Shown here in pieces: positions 49,972 through 59,515 of a stretch of 64,000 nucleotides of DNA. The notes under the pieces are model-generated. The model was not told the origin of the DNA and did no database searches. It was given only the letters and a program-made list of their open reading frames with translations. Made by a program: the position numbers and the translations under genes. The stretch comes from Lacrimispora xylanisolvens. GTDB taxonomy: Bacteria; Bacillota; Clostridia; Lachnospirales; Lachnospiraceae. Numbering within the stretch: the first letter of the stretch is position 1; every line of letters starts with the position of its first letter. The stretch is taken from assembly GCA_017084465.1 (NCBI GenBank), contig CP070896.1:1302001-1366000 (forward strand), given 5' to 3'.

Positions 49972-50948
49972 TTACTTTGCTTCAAATTTTTCTTTCCTGT
50001 TATGAGGTTCATCCCAGATCGTCAGATCCGGTCCTAAGGGAAGAATACCGTATGGGTTATGTGCATGATTTCCAAGTAAGTAGCCTTTTTTAATGGAATT
50101 AAAATCCGTGGCTTCCTTAAATGCCGGTATGGAATATAAATCCTTTGCATAATTCCACAGATTTTCAAATTCTGATAACCGGTTTCTGTTGGTTTTAAAT
50201 GCAAAATAATAAGCTGTATCAAATCTGGCAAGTGTTACAAAAAGCCGGATATCGGAATCGGTAATCTGGTCTCCAAATAAATATCTGCTTTTTGAGAGCC
50301 GCTCTTCCAGCCAGTCAAGTCTCTGAAACAAAACATCATACGCTTTTTCGTATTCCGTCTGGGACTTTGCAAACCCGGCTTTGTAAACTCCGTTATTAAT
50401 TTCGTGAAATAGAATTGCATTCAGTTCATCAATTTCTTTTCTTAAATGTTCGGGATAAAGATCTGGTGCGTTCTGCTTATGAAACGGCTTCCACACAGTC
50501 TCCCAGTAATTAGTCAGATGGTGATAATCGTTGTTTACCACCTTCCGAGTTTTAAATCTACAACTGTGGGTACGGTTGCTCTTCCTTCATAGTCTGGGTC
50601 GGTTGCCGCATAGATCTCAGGCAGATAACGAATTTTAAGTACTGGATCCACATTTCCCTCATCTAAAGAAAATTCCCAGCCGTTCTCTGTCCTGACCGGA
50701 CTTACCGTCCCAACACTAATTACATCTTCCAGACCCAAAAGCTTCAGTGCAATGATCTGTCTTGTGGCCCAGGGGCAAAGGGGGGTCCAGATCAGCCGGT
50801 ATCTGCCGGCCTCAACCGGAAGTTCACCCTCACCACTGCCAAAAGGAGTGATAAAATAATTGTCCTGTCTTACAAAAGCGCCTGTTTCCGAAACTTCATG
50901 TGCATCCTCACTGGTTGCTACCTTACCGAATTTATCTTCTATCGCCAT
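49972..50948 (-). CDS. ECM4/YqjG-like glutathione transferase, one frameshift
   Basis: About 325 residues, a single module of the same family as the fused protein at 44954. The catalytic motif is PLCPWATRQIIALKLLG. VVNNDYHHLTNYWETV and LFGDQITDSDIRLFVTLARFD follow. The frame breaks near 50555 (one A missing). It is the first gene of the seven-gene operon. Glutathione is rare in anaerobic clostridia, so the true thiol partner is uncertain. Confidence 0.85.
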
Positions 50949-50999
50949 ACTTTTTCCCTGCTTTCCATCTCAGTCTTGCTTTCGTGTTATTATCATACC

Positions 51000-51011
51000 A
51001 CATACGTATGT
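51000..51011. promoter_or_regulatory. Palindrome in the ECM4-ABC operon promoter
   Basis: ACATACGTATGT, a perfect 12-base palindrome about 52 bases upstream of the first ECM4-like start, just before TATGAT (a likely -10, minus strand). It would overlap the -35/-10 spacer, a good place for an operator. Confidence 0.45.
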
Positions 51012-51034
51012 TAATAGGTAATATGTATAAAAAA

Positions 51035-51078
51035 CAACTGGCAATAAGAATATCTTATAACCAGCCGTTTTTAAATAT
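51035..51078 (-). terminator. Terminator of cysK
   Basis: ACGGCTGG..ATAAG and CTTAT..CCAGT arms with TTGTTTTTT following on the minus strand. Confidence 0.7.
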
Positions 51079-51094
51079 AGTAAATTATTTTTTT

Positions 51095-52027
51095 TTATGC
51101 GAATAATGGTGTTGATAAATACCGGTCACCGGAATCAGGAAGTAATACAACGATAGTCTTTCCCTTGTTTTCAGGTCTTTCCGCAACCAGCTTCGCTGCC
51201 TTTAATGCAGCTCCTGAGGAAATACCAACCAGAATTCCTTCTGTGACTGCAAATGATTTGCCTTCTTTAAACGCATCTTCATTTTCAACAGTAATTACTT
51301 CATCATATATTGCTGTATTTAATACCTCTGGTACAAATCCGGCACCAATTCCCTGAATTTTATGAGGACCTGGTTTACCTCCGCTAAGCACGGGGCTGCT
51401 TGCCGGTTCCACAGCAACGATCTGCACATTAGGATTCTTTTCCTTTAAATATGCACCAACACCTGTTACAGTTCCGCCTGTACCCACGCCTGCAATAAAG
51501 ATATCAACGGTTCCATCTGTCTGTTCCCAGATCTCCGGTCCGGTTGTCTCTTTATGCACTTTTGGGTTGGCTGGATTTACGAACTGTCCTAATATAACGG
51601 AACCTTCAATGGTATCCTTTAATTCATCTGCTTTTTCTATGGCGCCTCTCATACCCTTGGCACCTTCTGTGAGAACCAGCTCTGCACCATAGGCCTTTAA
51701 GAGATTTCTTCGTTCCACGCTCATGGTATCAGGAAGAGTCAGGATTGTTTTGTATCCCTTTGCGGCTGCTACAGCTGCAAGACCAATTCCTGTGTTACCG
51801 GAAGTAGGTTCAATGATAGTAGCTCCTGGTTTTAAAATTCCTTTTTCCTCTGCATCTTCAATCATGGCTAAAGCAATACGATCCTTTACGGATCCGGCTG
51901 GATTTAAATATTCCAGCTTTGCCAGAAGCGTAACCCCTTCTACACCCTCTGCTGCACCATAGCGGCTGATTTTCAGTATCGGTGTTCCTCCAATAAGTTC
52001 TACTGCGCTTTCTTTAATTGATCCCAT
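51095..52027 (-). CDS. cysK: Cysteine synthase A (O-acetylserine sulfhydrylase)
   Basis: A 310-residue PLP enzyme making cysteine from O-acetylserine and sulfide. The PLP lysine is in [24 protein letters not shown] binds the substrate; the phosphate loop is [17 protein letters not shown] nine bases upstream fixes ATG 52027; the ATG at 52042 contains the ribosome site itself. The frame is intact. A shared motif (TTATTTCTATAACAA) in its leader, at 52192-52206, suggests control by the nearby LysR protein. Confidence 0.93.
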   Translation of the reverse strand: MGSIKESAVELIGGTPILKISRYGAAEGVEGVTLLAKLEYLNPAGSVKDRIALAMIEDAEEKGILKPGATIIEPTSGNTGIGLAAVAAAKGYKTILTLPDTMSVERRNLLKAYGAELVLTEGAKGMRGAIEKADELKDTIEGSVILGQFVNPANPKVHKETTGPEIWEQTDGTVDIFIAGVGTGGTVTGVGAYLKEKNPNVQIVAVEPASSPVLSGGKPGPHKIQGIGAGFVPEVLNTAIYDEVITVENEDAFKEGKSFAVTEGILVGISSGAALKAAKLVAERPENKGKTIVVLLPDSGDRYLSTPLFA

Positions 52028-52360
52028 ATCCTTATCCTCCATATTATCATTTTATTATTTCATTATATTGTTTTTAAATTATAAAGAAGCAGCTGCTCCT
52101 AAGGCACCTGCTTTCATCTTTTATGGGATAAATAAATACCCCCATATCCGATGCTGCCAGGCATTAGAAAGCGCAATCCAATAAAACTGTTTTATTTCTA
52201 TAACAAACAGCCTGGCAACAACATATATACTGATTCCACTTACGGTTAATCTGATCTCTGTTATTTTTCATATTGAGCCGCCACCTTTCTACCTACAACA
52301 TTAATATGTTTATATGTTATAATTATATTAATGCAGAATGCGAAATGTGTCAATACCTTT
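52028..52360. promoter_or_regulatory. Leader/intergenic region upstream of cysK
   Basis: About 330 bases. It contains TTATTTCTATAACAA (52192-52206), shared with the region at 54825, and long complementary arms (TGCCAGGC near 52209 and GCCTGGCA near 52154, plus strand reading CTGCCAGGCA and GCCTGGCAAC). I do not recognise a known riboswitch; no S-box or T-box signature is present. Confidence 0.45.
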
Positions 52361-52402
52361 TTCAGAGATTCTATAAATTTTTTCAGAGATTCTATAAATT
52401 TT
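52361..52402. repeat. Tandem duplication of 21 bases
   Basis: TTCAGAGATTCTATAAATTTT occurs twice in a row (52361-52381, 52382-52402). The second copy covers the last codons and stop of the malY-like gene. Confidence 0.85.
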
Positions 52403-53576
52403 TAACCGCTGTTTTTAATTTGTCCAATGCTTCCATGATAATTGATCGGGGACATGCGATGTTAATCCGTTCAAAGCCTTCTCCTATGGAACCGAACATG
52501 GCACCGCTGTCCAGCCATAGACCAGCTTTTTTCACAATCAGCTCTTCCCGTTCCTGTTCACTTAGTCCCAATGCCCTGAAATCCAGCCATATGAGATAAG
52601 TTCCATCCGGTTCAATCAGTTTAATCTCCGGCAAATTGTCTTCCAGATAAGTTCGAACAAAGCGGATATTTTCTTTTAGATACTCCATCAGCTGGTCATG
52701 CCAGTCTTCTCCATACCGGTATGCGGCCTCACAGGCGGTTAATCCTAATGCGTTTAACTGGCTGTAACCGGCAGCCGCAATTTCTTTTTTGAATTTATGT
52801 TTTAGTTCCGGATTGGAAATAAAAAATATTAGAGATCTGCAGTCCCGCCACATTAAACGTCTTACTTGGAGCGGTGCAGGTAATGGTTCTGTTCTTAAGC
52901 TTCTCATTAATTGCTGCAAACACCTGATGCTTCCCCTTAAACACAAAGTCCTGATGAATCTCATCGCTGACAACAATGATATCCAGACGCTCACAGATCT
53001 CACCAAGCTGAGTCAGCTCCTCTCTTGTCCATACTCTTCCCACTGGATTATGAGGACTACAAAGGAAAAACAGTTTTACCTGATTTTCAACAGCCTTTAT
53101 TTCAAAGTCTTCAAGATCCATATGATAAATCCCATCGTCACCCAGATATAAGGTATTATCAACGATCTCTCTGCCGTTATCTTCTATTACTTCGCTAAAG
53201 GGATAATAAACAGGCTGCTGAATCATGACACCATCTCCCGGTTTTGTGTATGCTTTCACTGCCATTGCAAGTGCGAAAACCACACCAGGAGTTTTTACCA
53301 GCCATTTTTCTCAACTGCCCAGCCATGACGGCGATTCATCCAGTCCTGCACTGCCTCAAAGTACTCCTCTTTCCCCTCACTATAGCCGAAGATCCCATGT
53401 TCCACACGGTCTTTTAATGCATCAAGCACAGGCTGGGGTGCTTTAAAATCCATATCTGCTACCCAGAGCGGCAGGATTCCTTCTGGTTTTCCTCTCTGAA
53501 CTGTAAAATCATATTTGATACAGCTTGTATTTTTTCTGTCTATCCGTTCATCAAAATCAATTCGTACTTTACTCAT
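52392..53576 (-). CDS. MalY/PatB-type aminotransferase/cystathionine beta-lyase, two frameshifts
   Basis: About 394 residues. Fold-type I PLP enzyme: LPLWVADMDFKAPQPVLDAL at the N-terminus, LCSPHNPVGRVWTREEL, VVSDEIHQDFVF, and the PLP lysine in CTAPSKTFNVAGLQ. MalY/PatB proteins split C-S bonds of cystathionine or S-conjugates. Breaks near 53308 (one A missing) and 52823 (one T extra). ATG 53576 overlaps the stop of the upstream PLP enzyme by eight bases (ATGAGTAA). Confidence 0.87.
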
Positions 53577-54724
53577 GAAATACCCGCTCCAATTCATTTA
53601 TTAAATCCTGTACATCCTCTATTCCCACCGAAAGTCTTAAAATCCGGTCTGTGATTCCATTGGCAGCCAGTACATCTGCAGGCACATCTGCATGTGTCTG
53701 AGTGATGGGATATGTGATCAGAGTTTCCACACCTCCAAGACTCTCTGCAAACCGGATCAGACGCACATTCTTTAGTATGCTATGGGCAAGCTCCTTTGAT
53801 TCCACCTCAAAGGTTACCATACAACCAAAGCCTCTCGCCTGCTTTTTACAGACTTCGTGTCCGGGATGGTCTGTAAGACCAGGATAATAGATCTTGTTTA
53901 CCTTTTTCTCATTTTTAAGCCAGTCCACCAGATTTTTGGCATTCTTCTCTGCCTGGTTCATACGAATGGCCAGTGTCTTGATTCCCCGCAAAATGAGCCA
54001 GCTGTCAAAGGGAGCCAGACCGGAGCCCACTGTCTTTATGATGAAACGAAGTCTTTCTGCTATATCCCGTGAAGAAGTAACAAGAAATCCGGCTATGGTA
54101 TCGTTATGACCTCCCAGGTACTTGGTTCCGCTGTGGACCACCAGGTCTGCGCCCAGTTTTAACGGGTTTTGGAAGTAGGGAGACATAAATGTATTATCCA
54201 CAATCAGAAGAATCCCATGCTTTTTGGTTATATTAGCAAGCTCTTCAATATCGGTTACATTCATCATTGGATTGGTAGGGGTTTCAACAAAAAACAGCTT
54301 TTGTGTTTTCACTGATCAGTTCTTCCACTTTCTCGTATGAGGAACCGGAGCAGTCTACTGAATCAATTAAGATGCCATTTTTCTTGCTGATGTTGTCAAA
54401 CAGCCGGATACTGCCTCCGTACAAGTCGCAGTCTGTAATAATGTGGTCACCCGGTGCAAACAGTTCCATGAGTGCTGTAATTGCTGCCATTCCGCTGGAA
54501 AAAGCCAGAGCATCGACGCCGCCTTCCAAAGAGGCTACAATGTTTTCCAAATGCTCTCTGGTGGGGTTTTGCAGACGGCTGTAATCATATCCGGTCCCTT
54601 CTCCTACCCCTTTATGGGCAAATGTGGCAGTCTGATAAATAGGGAAGCTGATTGCCCCCGAATTATCCACAGTAATCTCTACTCCGTCACCATATAAACA
54701 TTTTGTTGAAATTCCATATTCCAT
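53569..54724 (-). CDS. Cys/Met-metabolism PLP enzyme (cystathionine gamma-synthase/lyase type), one frameshift
   Basis: About 384 residues. YSRLQNPTREHLENIVASLEGG, SSGMAAITALMEL, TPTNPMMNV and the PLP lysine in VVHSGTKYLGGHND define the family. It could be a cystathionine gamma-synthase, beta-lyase or methionine gamma-lyase; sequence by eye does not separate these. The frame breaks near 54298 (six T for five). GGTGG six bases upstream supports ATG 54724. It forms an operon with the MalY-like lyase. Confidence 0.85.
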
Positions 54725-54824
54725 GTTGTGCCACCGCTTTCTTTTCTTTATCGTGATTCCTATATAACAGTATATCAGCCCCACAGACAGTAGCGGTATG
54801 ATTGAAACAATAGCCTGCTATTTA

Positions 54825-54839
54825 TTATTTCTATAACAA
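54825..54839. promoter_or_regulatory. LysR-type operator candidate between lysR and the Cys/Met gene
   Basis: TTATTTCTATAACAA, the same 15 bases as at 52192-52206. With the upstream GCTATTT it forms GCTATTT-N7-CTATAAC, close to the perfect GTTATAG-N7-CTATAAC at 57254. Confidence 0.5.
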
Positions 54840-54859
54840 CAGCAGACTGTTTTTTATTC

Positions 54860-55769
54860 TTACAGAACCTGTTTCTCAAATTTTTTCAATTCCGCTATAT
54901 ATTTTTCTCCCAGAATACTGAGGGGCATTTTTTTCTTTTTAATGTAACCGATCCGCATCCGGTCGCTGGTATTAAGAGGAATGGCACAGTAATCATCTCC
55001 ATTTAAATCCTCGCATATAATACCTGAACAAAGGGTATAGCCGTTTAATCCCACCATTAAATTAAGTAATGTGGCTCTGTCATCTGCTTTAATGATCTGC
55101 TTATATTCATAGGTACTGAATACTTCTTCTGCAAGATAAAACGCATTGTTCGTTCCCTGTTCAAAAGAAAGACAGGGATAATTTTTTAAATCCTCAAATT
55201 CAATCAGTTTTTTTTGTGCCAAAGGGCTTCCTTTCCAGAGATATACATAGATCTTGCACTGGAACAACTCTGTAAATTCAAGATCACTGTCATGAATCAG
55301 CTTTTCCATGGATTTCTGATTAAATTCATTGAGATAAAGAATCCCCAGTTCACTCTTCTGATTCTTCACATACTCAATTACGTCGTATGTTCTGGTTTCG
55401 TGAACCGCAAATTCATAATCATCCATACCGAATTCTTTTGCCATATGAATAAATGCCTGCACTGCAAAGGTATAATGCTGCATAGACACACTGAATTTTT
55501 TCTTGAATTTTTCTTTTTTCACAAACCGCTCTTCCATCTGACGGTACTGTTCCAGCATCTGCCTTGCGTATCCTAAAAATTCCTCTCCCTCGGGTGTGAT
55601 TACAATTCCCCGGTTGGACCGCAAAAAACAGCTGAAGTCCTATTTCTTCTTCTAAATCCCTTATTGTGCTGGATAAACTGGGCTGGGTAATAAATAACTC
55701 CGCCGCCGCTTTATTCATAGATTTCTGATTTGCAATGCAAATGGCATAACGAAGCTGCTGTAATGTCAT
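54860..55769 (-). CDS. LysR-family regulator, one frameshift
   Basis: About 303 residues. The N-terminal winged helix (MTLQQLRYAICIANQKSMNKAAAEL, ITQPSLSSTIRDLEEEIG) is followed by a LysR substrate domain. The frame breaks near 55622 (one T extra) in LFxRSNRGIVITPEG. AAGGAGG lies five bases before ATG 55769. It sits between O-acetylhomoserine sulfhydrylase and the Cys/Met gene, so it probably controls sulfur amino acid genes in response to O-acetylserine or a related effector (inference). Confidence 0.87.
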
Positions 55770-55799
55770 AAGTCCTCCTTTTAGTCTGCCTGCACAAAA

Positions 55800-55822
55800 G
55801 CTGCCATAGAAGCTATGGCAGC
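55800..55822 (-). terminator. Terminator of O-acetylhomoserine sulfhydrylase
   Basis: GCTGCCATAG and CTATGGCAGC perfect arms, followed by TTTT on the minus strand. Confidence 0.8.
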
Positions 55823-55842
55823 CTGCACATAATCTGATTCAG

Positions 55843-57150
55843 TTATTTAACCGCCTGAAATGCTTCTTCCAGATCTTCAATAATATCAGATGCATGTTCT
55901 GTTCCGATAGAAAGACGGATGGTGTTGGGCTTAATACCGGAATTTTCAAGTTCCTCTTCTGTCATCTGTGAATGGGTGGTTGATGCAGGATGAATCACCA
56001 GAGACTTCACATCTGCAACATTGGCAAGAAGAGAGAATAATTCCAGCTGGTCAATAAAGTCCTTCGCTTTTCTTGCATCTCCCTTGATTTCGAAGGTGAA
56101 GATGGAACCGCCCCCATTGGGGAAATATTTAGCATATAATTCTTTCTGACTCTCATCATCGGAAATAGATGGATGATGAACTTTTTCAACCTGGGGGTGA
56201 TTTTTCAAATATTCCACAACTTTCAGCGCATTCTCCACATGACGCTCGACTCTTAAGGATAAGGTCTCAAGTCCCTGTAAAAAGATAAATGCATGAATTG
56301 GGGATAAGCAGGCTCCTGTATCACGAAGTAAAATCGCACGGATCTTTGTCACATAAGCGGCAGGACCAGCTGCCTTTGTAAAGCTGACTCCGTGGTAACT
56401 TGGGTTTGGATCTGTAAGTGATGAAAATTTTCCTGATGCTTCCCAGTCAAATTTTCCGCCGTCAACAATTACACCGCCGATGCTGGTTCCATGTCCTCCA
56501 ATGTATTTTGTAGCAGAATGTACCACGATATCAGCACCGTATTCGATGGGTCTTACCAGATAAGGGGTTGCAAATGTATTGTCTACAACAAGCGGAATTT
56601 TATGTGCGTGTGCAATCTTTGCAAACTGTTCAATATCAACCACATCAGAATTAGGATTTCCCAGGGTTTCAATAAAAATCAGCTTGGTATTTTCCTGAAT
56701 GGCATTCTCCACTTCTTCATAATTAAATGGATCCACAAATGTAGTGGTAATACCATAATCAGGAAGTGTATGCTCCAGAAGGTTGTAAGTACCTCCATAG
56801 ATATTCTTTGCTGCGACTACGTGATCTCCGTTCTTTGCAAGGTTCTCAATGGAATAAGTTACTGCTGCCGCTCCGGAAGCCGTAGCCAGCGCTGCCACAC
56901 CGCCCTCCAATGCCGCAATTCTCCGTTCAAACACATCCTGAGTCGGATTGGTCAGTCTGCCATAAATATTCCCTGCATCTGTTAAATTAAACCTTGCAGC
57001 AGCATGGTCGCTGTTATGGAACACATAGGAAGAACTCTGATAAATGGGTACTGCTCTGGCATCTGTCACGGAATCTGCCTGCTCCTGACCAACGTGTAAC
57101 TGCAATGTTTCAAATTTAAGATTTCTTTCTCCTCTGGTCTTCTTGCTCAT
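55843..57150 (-). CDS. O-acetylhomoserine sulfhydrylase
   Basis: An intact 435-residue PLP enzyme that makes homocysteine from O-acetylhomoserine and sulfide. LKFETLQLHVGQEQADSVTDARAVPIYQSSSYVF at the N-terminus (written here in part), YGRLTNPTQDVFERRIAALEGG, and the PLP lysine in VVHSATKYIGGHGT are hallmarks. The longer C-terminal half (over 420 residues) separates it from cystathionine synthases. A perfect GTTATAG-N7-CTATAAC dyad is 104 bases upstream. Confidence 0.92.
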   Translation of the reverse strand: MSKKTRGERNLKFETLQLHVGQEQADSVTDARAVPIYQSSSYVFHNSDHAAARFNLTDAGNIYGRLTNPTQDVFERRIAALEGGVAALATASGAAAVTYSIENLAKNGDHVVAAKNIYGGTYNLLEHTLPDYGITTTFVDPFNYEEVENAIQENTKLIFIETLGNPNSDVVDIEQFAKIAHAHKIPLVVDNTFATPYLVRPIEYGADIVVHSATKYIGGHGTSIGGVIVDGGKFDWEASGKFSSLTDPNPSYHGVSFTKAAGPAAYVTKIRAILLRDTGACLSPIHAFIFLQGLETLSLRVERHVENALKVVEYLKNHPQVEKVHHPSISDDESQKELYAKYFPNGGGSIFTFEIKGDARKAKDFIDQLELFSLLANVADVKSLVIHPASTTHSQMTEEELENSGIKPNTIRLSIGTEHASDIIEDLEEAFQAVK

Positions 57151-57253
57151 ATTCGTATCCTCCTGTGGGGTAAAATGCTGTTACGCATGTTCTTGTTAAG
57201 TGGTATTATACTGGATTTTCTTATCCTGTGTTAATATTTATAACTATTATCTG

Positions 57254-57274
57254 GTTATAGGTAAAATCTATAAC
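57254..57274. promoter_or_regulatory. LysR-type operator dyad upstream of O-acetylhomoserine sulfhydrylase
   Basis: GTTATAG GTAAAAT CTATAAC: perfect seven-base arms with a seven-base centre. It is the best copy of a motif also found at 54825 and, as a half-site, 52192. Confidence 0.6.
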
Positions 57275-57292
57275 TGATTCTCAATGATAAGA

Positions 57293-57752
57293 TTAGTCCT
57301 GCTGAACCAGAAGTTTCTCCAGTTCCTCATTCAGTTTTTCTTTCATAAGGAAGAGGGTATCATCTCCCGGCAGATACTTATCGTTATAAAGTTCCTCCAC
57401 CGGCAGCTTCCAGACAGGACCAGGAGATGGTGTATCACCAAAGGTTCTGGGATAAAAAATGCCAGTGCATATGTGTGAAATTACCGCTTCCCAATAATTC
57501 ATAATTCAGTTTATCCGGTCCAAAAGCCCGGTAAACTGCCTCTGCAGTCAAAGCCATCTCCTGCAAAAAATGGTTTTTAAATTCCTTTTCCAGAAAATGA
57601 AGCTCTGACGCATGTTCCTTACATAAAAAAACAGTATACCCCTGAAATCTCTGGTGATCCCCCAGCACCACATACCCTGTCTCCAATTCCTTAACAAAAT
57701 ACGGATTTCTGCCTTCTTTAATAAGCTGTATCCGGTCACACACTCCGCACAT
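57293..57752 (-). CDS. HIT-family nucleotide hydrolase/transferase, one frameshift
   Basis: About 152 residues. CGVCDRIQLIKEG at the N-terminus carries a possible zinc CxxC; the histidine triad is GNFTHMHWHF, preceded by the helix with KLNYELLG. HIT proteins split nucleotide phosphoramidates or dinucleoside polyphosphates. The frame breaks near 57457 (one T extra) just after the triad. AAGGAG upstream selects ATG 57752. Confidence 0.85.
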
Positions 57753-57912
57753 GGCTGCACCTCTCCTTTTTCCACTTTTTCTGCTTCTCATCTTTTGTTA
57801 TTATACAACAGATTTTCCACCAGCACACTATTTTTTTATTCCTTGCTTATCCATCATATCTCATTGGCTTTGGAATATATATATACAAAAATGCAAAAGG
57901 AAAAATCTGCCC

Positions 57913-58552
57913 ATGAACGAACATTATCCATTTGTGAATCCACCGCTTCCCTATGCATACGACTCACTTGAACCTTATATCGACACTCAGACCATGTACA
58001 TTCACCACGACAGGCAGCTTCAGCGATATGTAGTGGAACTAAACACCATCCTGCGGGATTATCCGGAGCTGCAGAATCTTTCTCTGGAAGAGCTTCTTAC
58101 AAATACGGAAAGCCTTCCTGAAGAGATCCGACAATCTATTATTAACTATGGCGGCGGCGTTTACAATCATATTATCTATTTTAATGGCATGATTAATTCC
58201 CAGGAGCGTTCACAGGCCGGAACATTATATCCCATTATATTAAGAGATTTCGGAACAATAGAGAATTTTTTTAATGAATACAAAAGAAATGCACTATCTG
58301 TTTTCGGTTCGGGGTATGCATGGCTGGTTGTCGACCAGAATGGGACACTATCAATCGTAACCACTCCCAACCAGAATACTCCTATCTCGTTTGGCTTGTG
58401 TGATCTCGGGCATGGATGTCTGGGAGCATGCTTATTTTCTGCAGCGTTTTAATGACCGGGCTGCATACATCGAAGACTGGTTCCATGTAGTTAACTGGCA
58501 GGAGGCTGATGCACGGTATAAACGGTGTATGGGGATTGACGAGGAGCAATAA
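57913..58552 (+). CDS. sodA: Mn/Fe superoxide dismutase, one frameshift
   Basis: About 212 residues. Metal ligands are visible: first His in MYIHHDRQLQRYV, second in YNHIIYFNGM, Asp and third His in MDVWEHAYFLQRF. FGSGYAWLVVDQNGTL is the second-domain core. It removes superoxide in this anaerobe. The frame breaks near 58390. AAAAGG lies about 12 bases before ATG 57913. A hairpin follows the stop. Confidence 0.88.
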
Positions 58553-58558
58553 TGCAAA

Positions 58559-58591
58559 AGGGAGAACCAGGTATTAACTTGGTTGCTCCCT
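58559..58591 (+). terminator. Hairpin after sodA
   Basis: GGGAG.ACCAGG and CTTGGT..CTCCC arms; no strong T-run, so termination is likely but unproven. Confidence 0.55.
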
Positions 58592-58694
58592 ATAAATGCG
58601 CCTCTTGCAAAATCGTATTTCCAGATTTATAATTATGCTATTACTTATTGTACAAGCGTGTTAATTTTCTACACTTGATAGAAAGGACATATTT

Positions 58695-58829
58695 ATGAAG
58701 AACTCTTTTAAAATTCTATTTCACCCTCTAAGTCCATTTACAGCTTTCTTGCTTGGTATAATTATTGGCTTTATGATTTCTCCAATAAAAAAAGGTATAT
58801 ACTTTGGTAATCGAGACATTACTTATTAA
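58695..58829 (+). CDS. Small single-helix membrane protein (44 residues)
   Basis: MKNSFKILFHPLSPFTAFL, then a hydrophobic helix (AFLLGIIIGFMISPI) and a polar tail (KKGIYFGNRDITY). AAAGGA lies ten bases before ATG 58695. I know no family. The clear ribosome site and the basic residues on both sides of one membrane helix favour a real gene. Confidence 0.55.
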   Translation: MKNSFKILFHPLSPFTAFLLGIIIGFMISPIKKGIYFGNRDITY

Positions 58830-58873
58830 ACAAGTAGAATACTCATTGGTGCGCAGGCTTGCCGGACATGAAA

Positions 58874-58902
58874 AAACGCCCTCTATTTATTAGAGAGCGT
58901 TC
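58874..58902 (-). terminator. Terminator of the small lipoprotein gene
   Basis: GAACGCTCTC and GAGGGCGTT arms around TAATAAATA; six T follow on the minus strand. Confidence 0.8.
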
Positions 58903-58923
58903 TATTCCTACGTTTATATAATT

Positions 58924-59301
58924 CTATTTTTCTGCTTTTTCATCTTTTACAAAATACATTTTTGTGCCTTCCAACTCGAAAAGCAGTTTTGAATCTGTGA
59001 TCGGGCATTCAATGGTCTCACCATCAGAATTTATTGTGATAACATTGTCCTTTTCTGACCAGGTACCCTCTCCATTTTCAGTTCCAAAATTAAGTGTTAC
59101 TTTTTTTGCGTCAAATTTAATGGTTGCAGCATCCATAGCACTCGCTAAGAGTTCTCCTTCAAGTACGATTCCCTCAGCTTCCACTGAATTTAAAGTCCAG
59201 GTAGTTCCTACATAGACAGAATCATTTTTTGCTCCGCAGCCTACCAGCATAGCCCCAAGCATCATTAAAATTGCAAGTAAAATTGATAATCTTTTTTTCA
59301 T
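58924..59301 (-). CDS. Small lipoprotein of unknown function
   Basis: About 125 residues. The signal MKKRLSILLAILMMLGAML ends in the lipobox LVGC. The mature part (TTWTLNSVEAEGIVLEG, KKVTLNFGTENGEGTWSEKD) has a lipocalin/META-like beta pattern. GAGGGAG eight bases upstream favours ATG 59301 over GTG 59310. It has its own terminator and is divergent from the LytTR regulator gene. Confidence 0.8.
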   Translation of the reverse strand: MKKRLSILLAILMMLGAMLVGCGAKNDSVYVGTTWTLNSVEAEGIVLEGELLASAMDAATIKFDAKKVTLNFGTENGEGTWSEKDNVITINSDGETIECPITDSKLLFELEGTKMYFVKDEKAEK

Positions 59302-59515
59302 AACTTCCACTCCCTCTTTTGTAATTTAATTGATTCACTCAGTACTACTTTTTTATTTATACCGAGTTCTGGTAAAGTTTATTATAATATATAATTACAG
59401 TCAATACTTTTGTCGCAAAATGCATGCTTATGGTGTAAAAATCAAAAAAACATTTGCAATTCAACATAATTATGGTATATTTGTTACATCAGAATTAGAA
59501 AAATTGAGGAATATC

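Noticed and set aside
52043..52360. S-box or T-box riboswitch before cysK
   Set aside because: No SAM-riboswitch core, no AGGGTGG T-box core and no terminator with T-run near the start codon.
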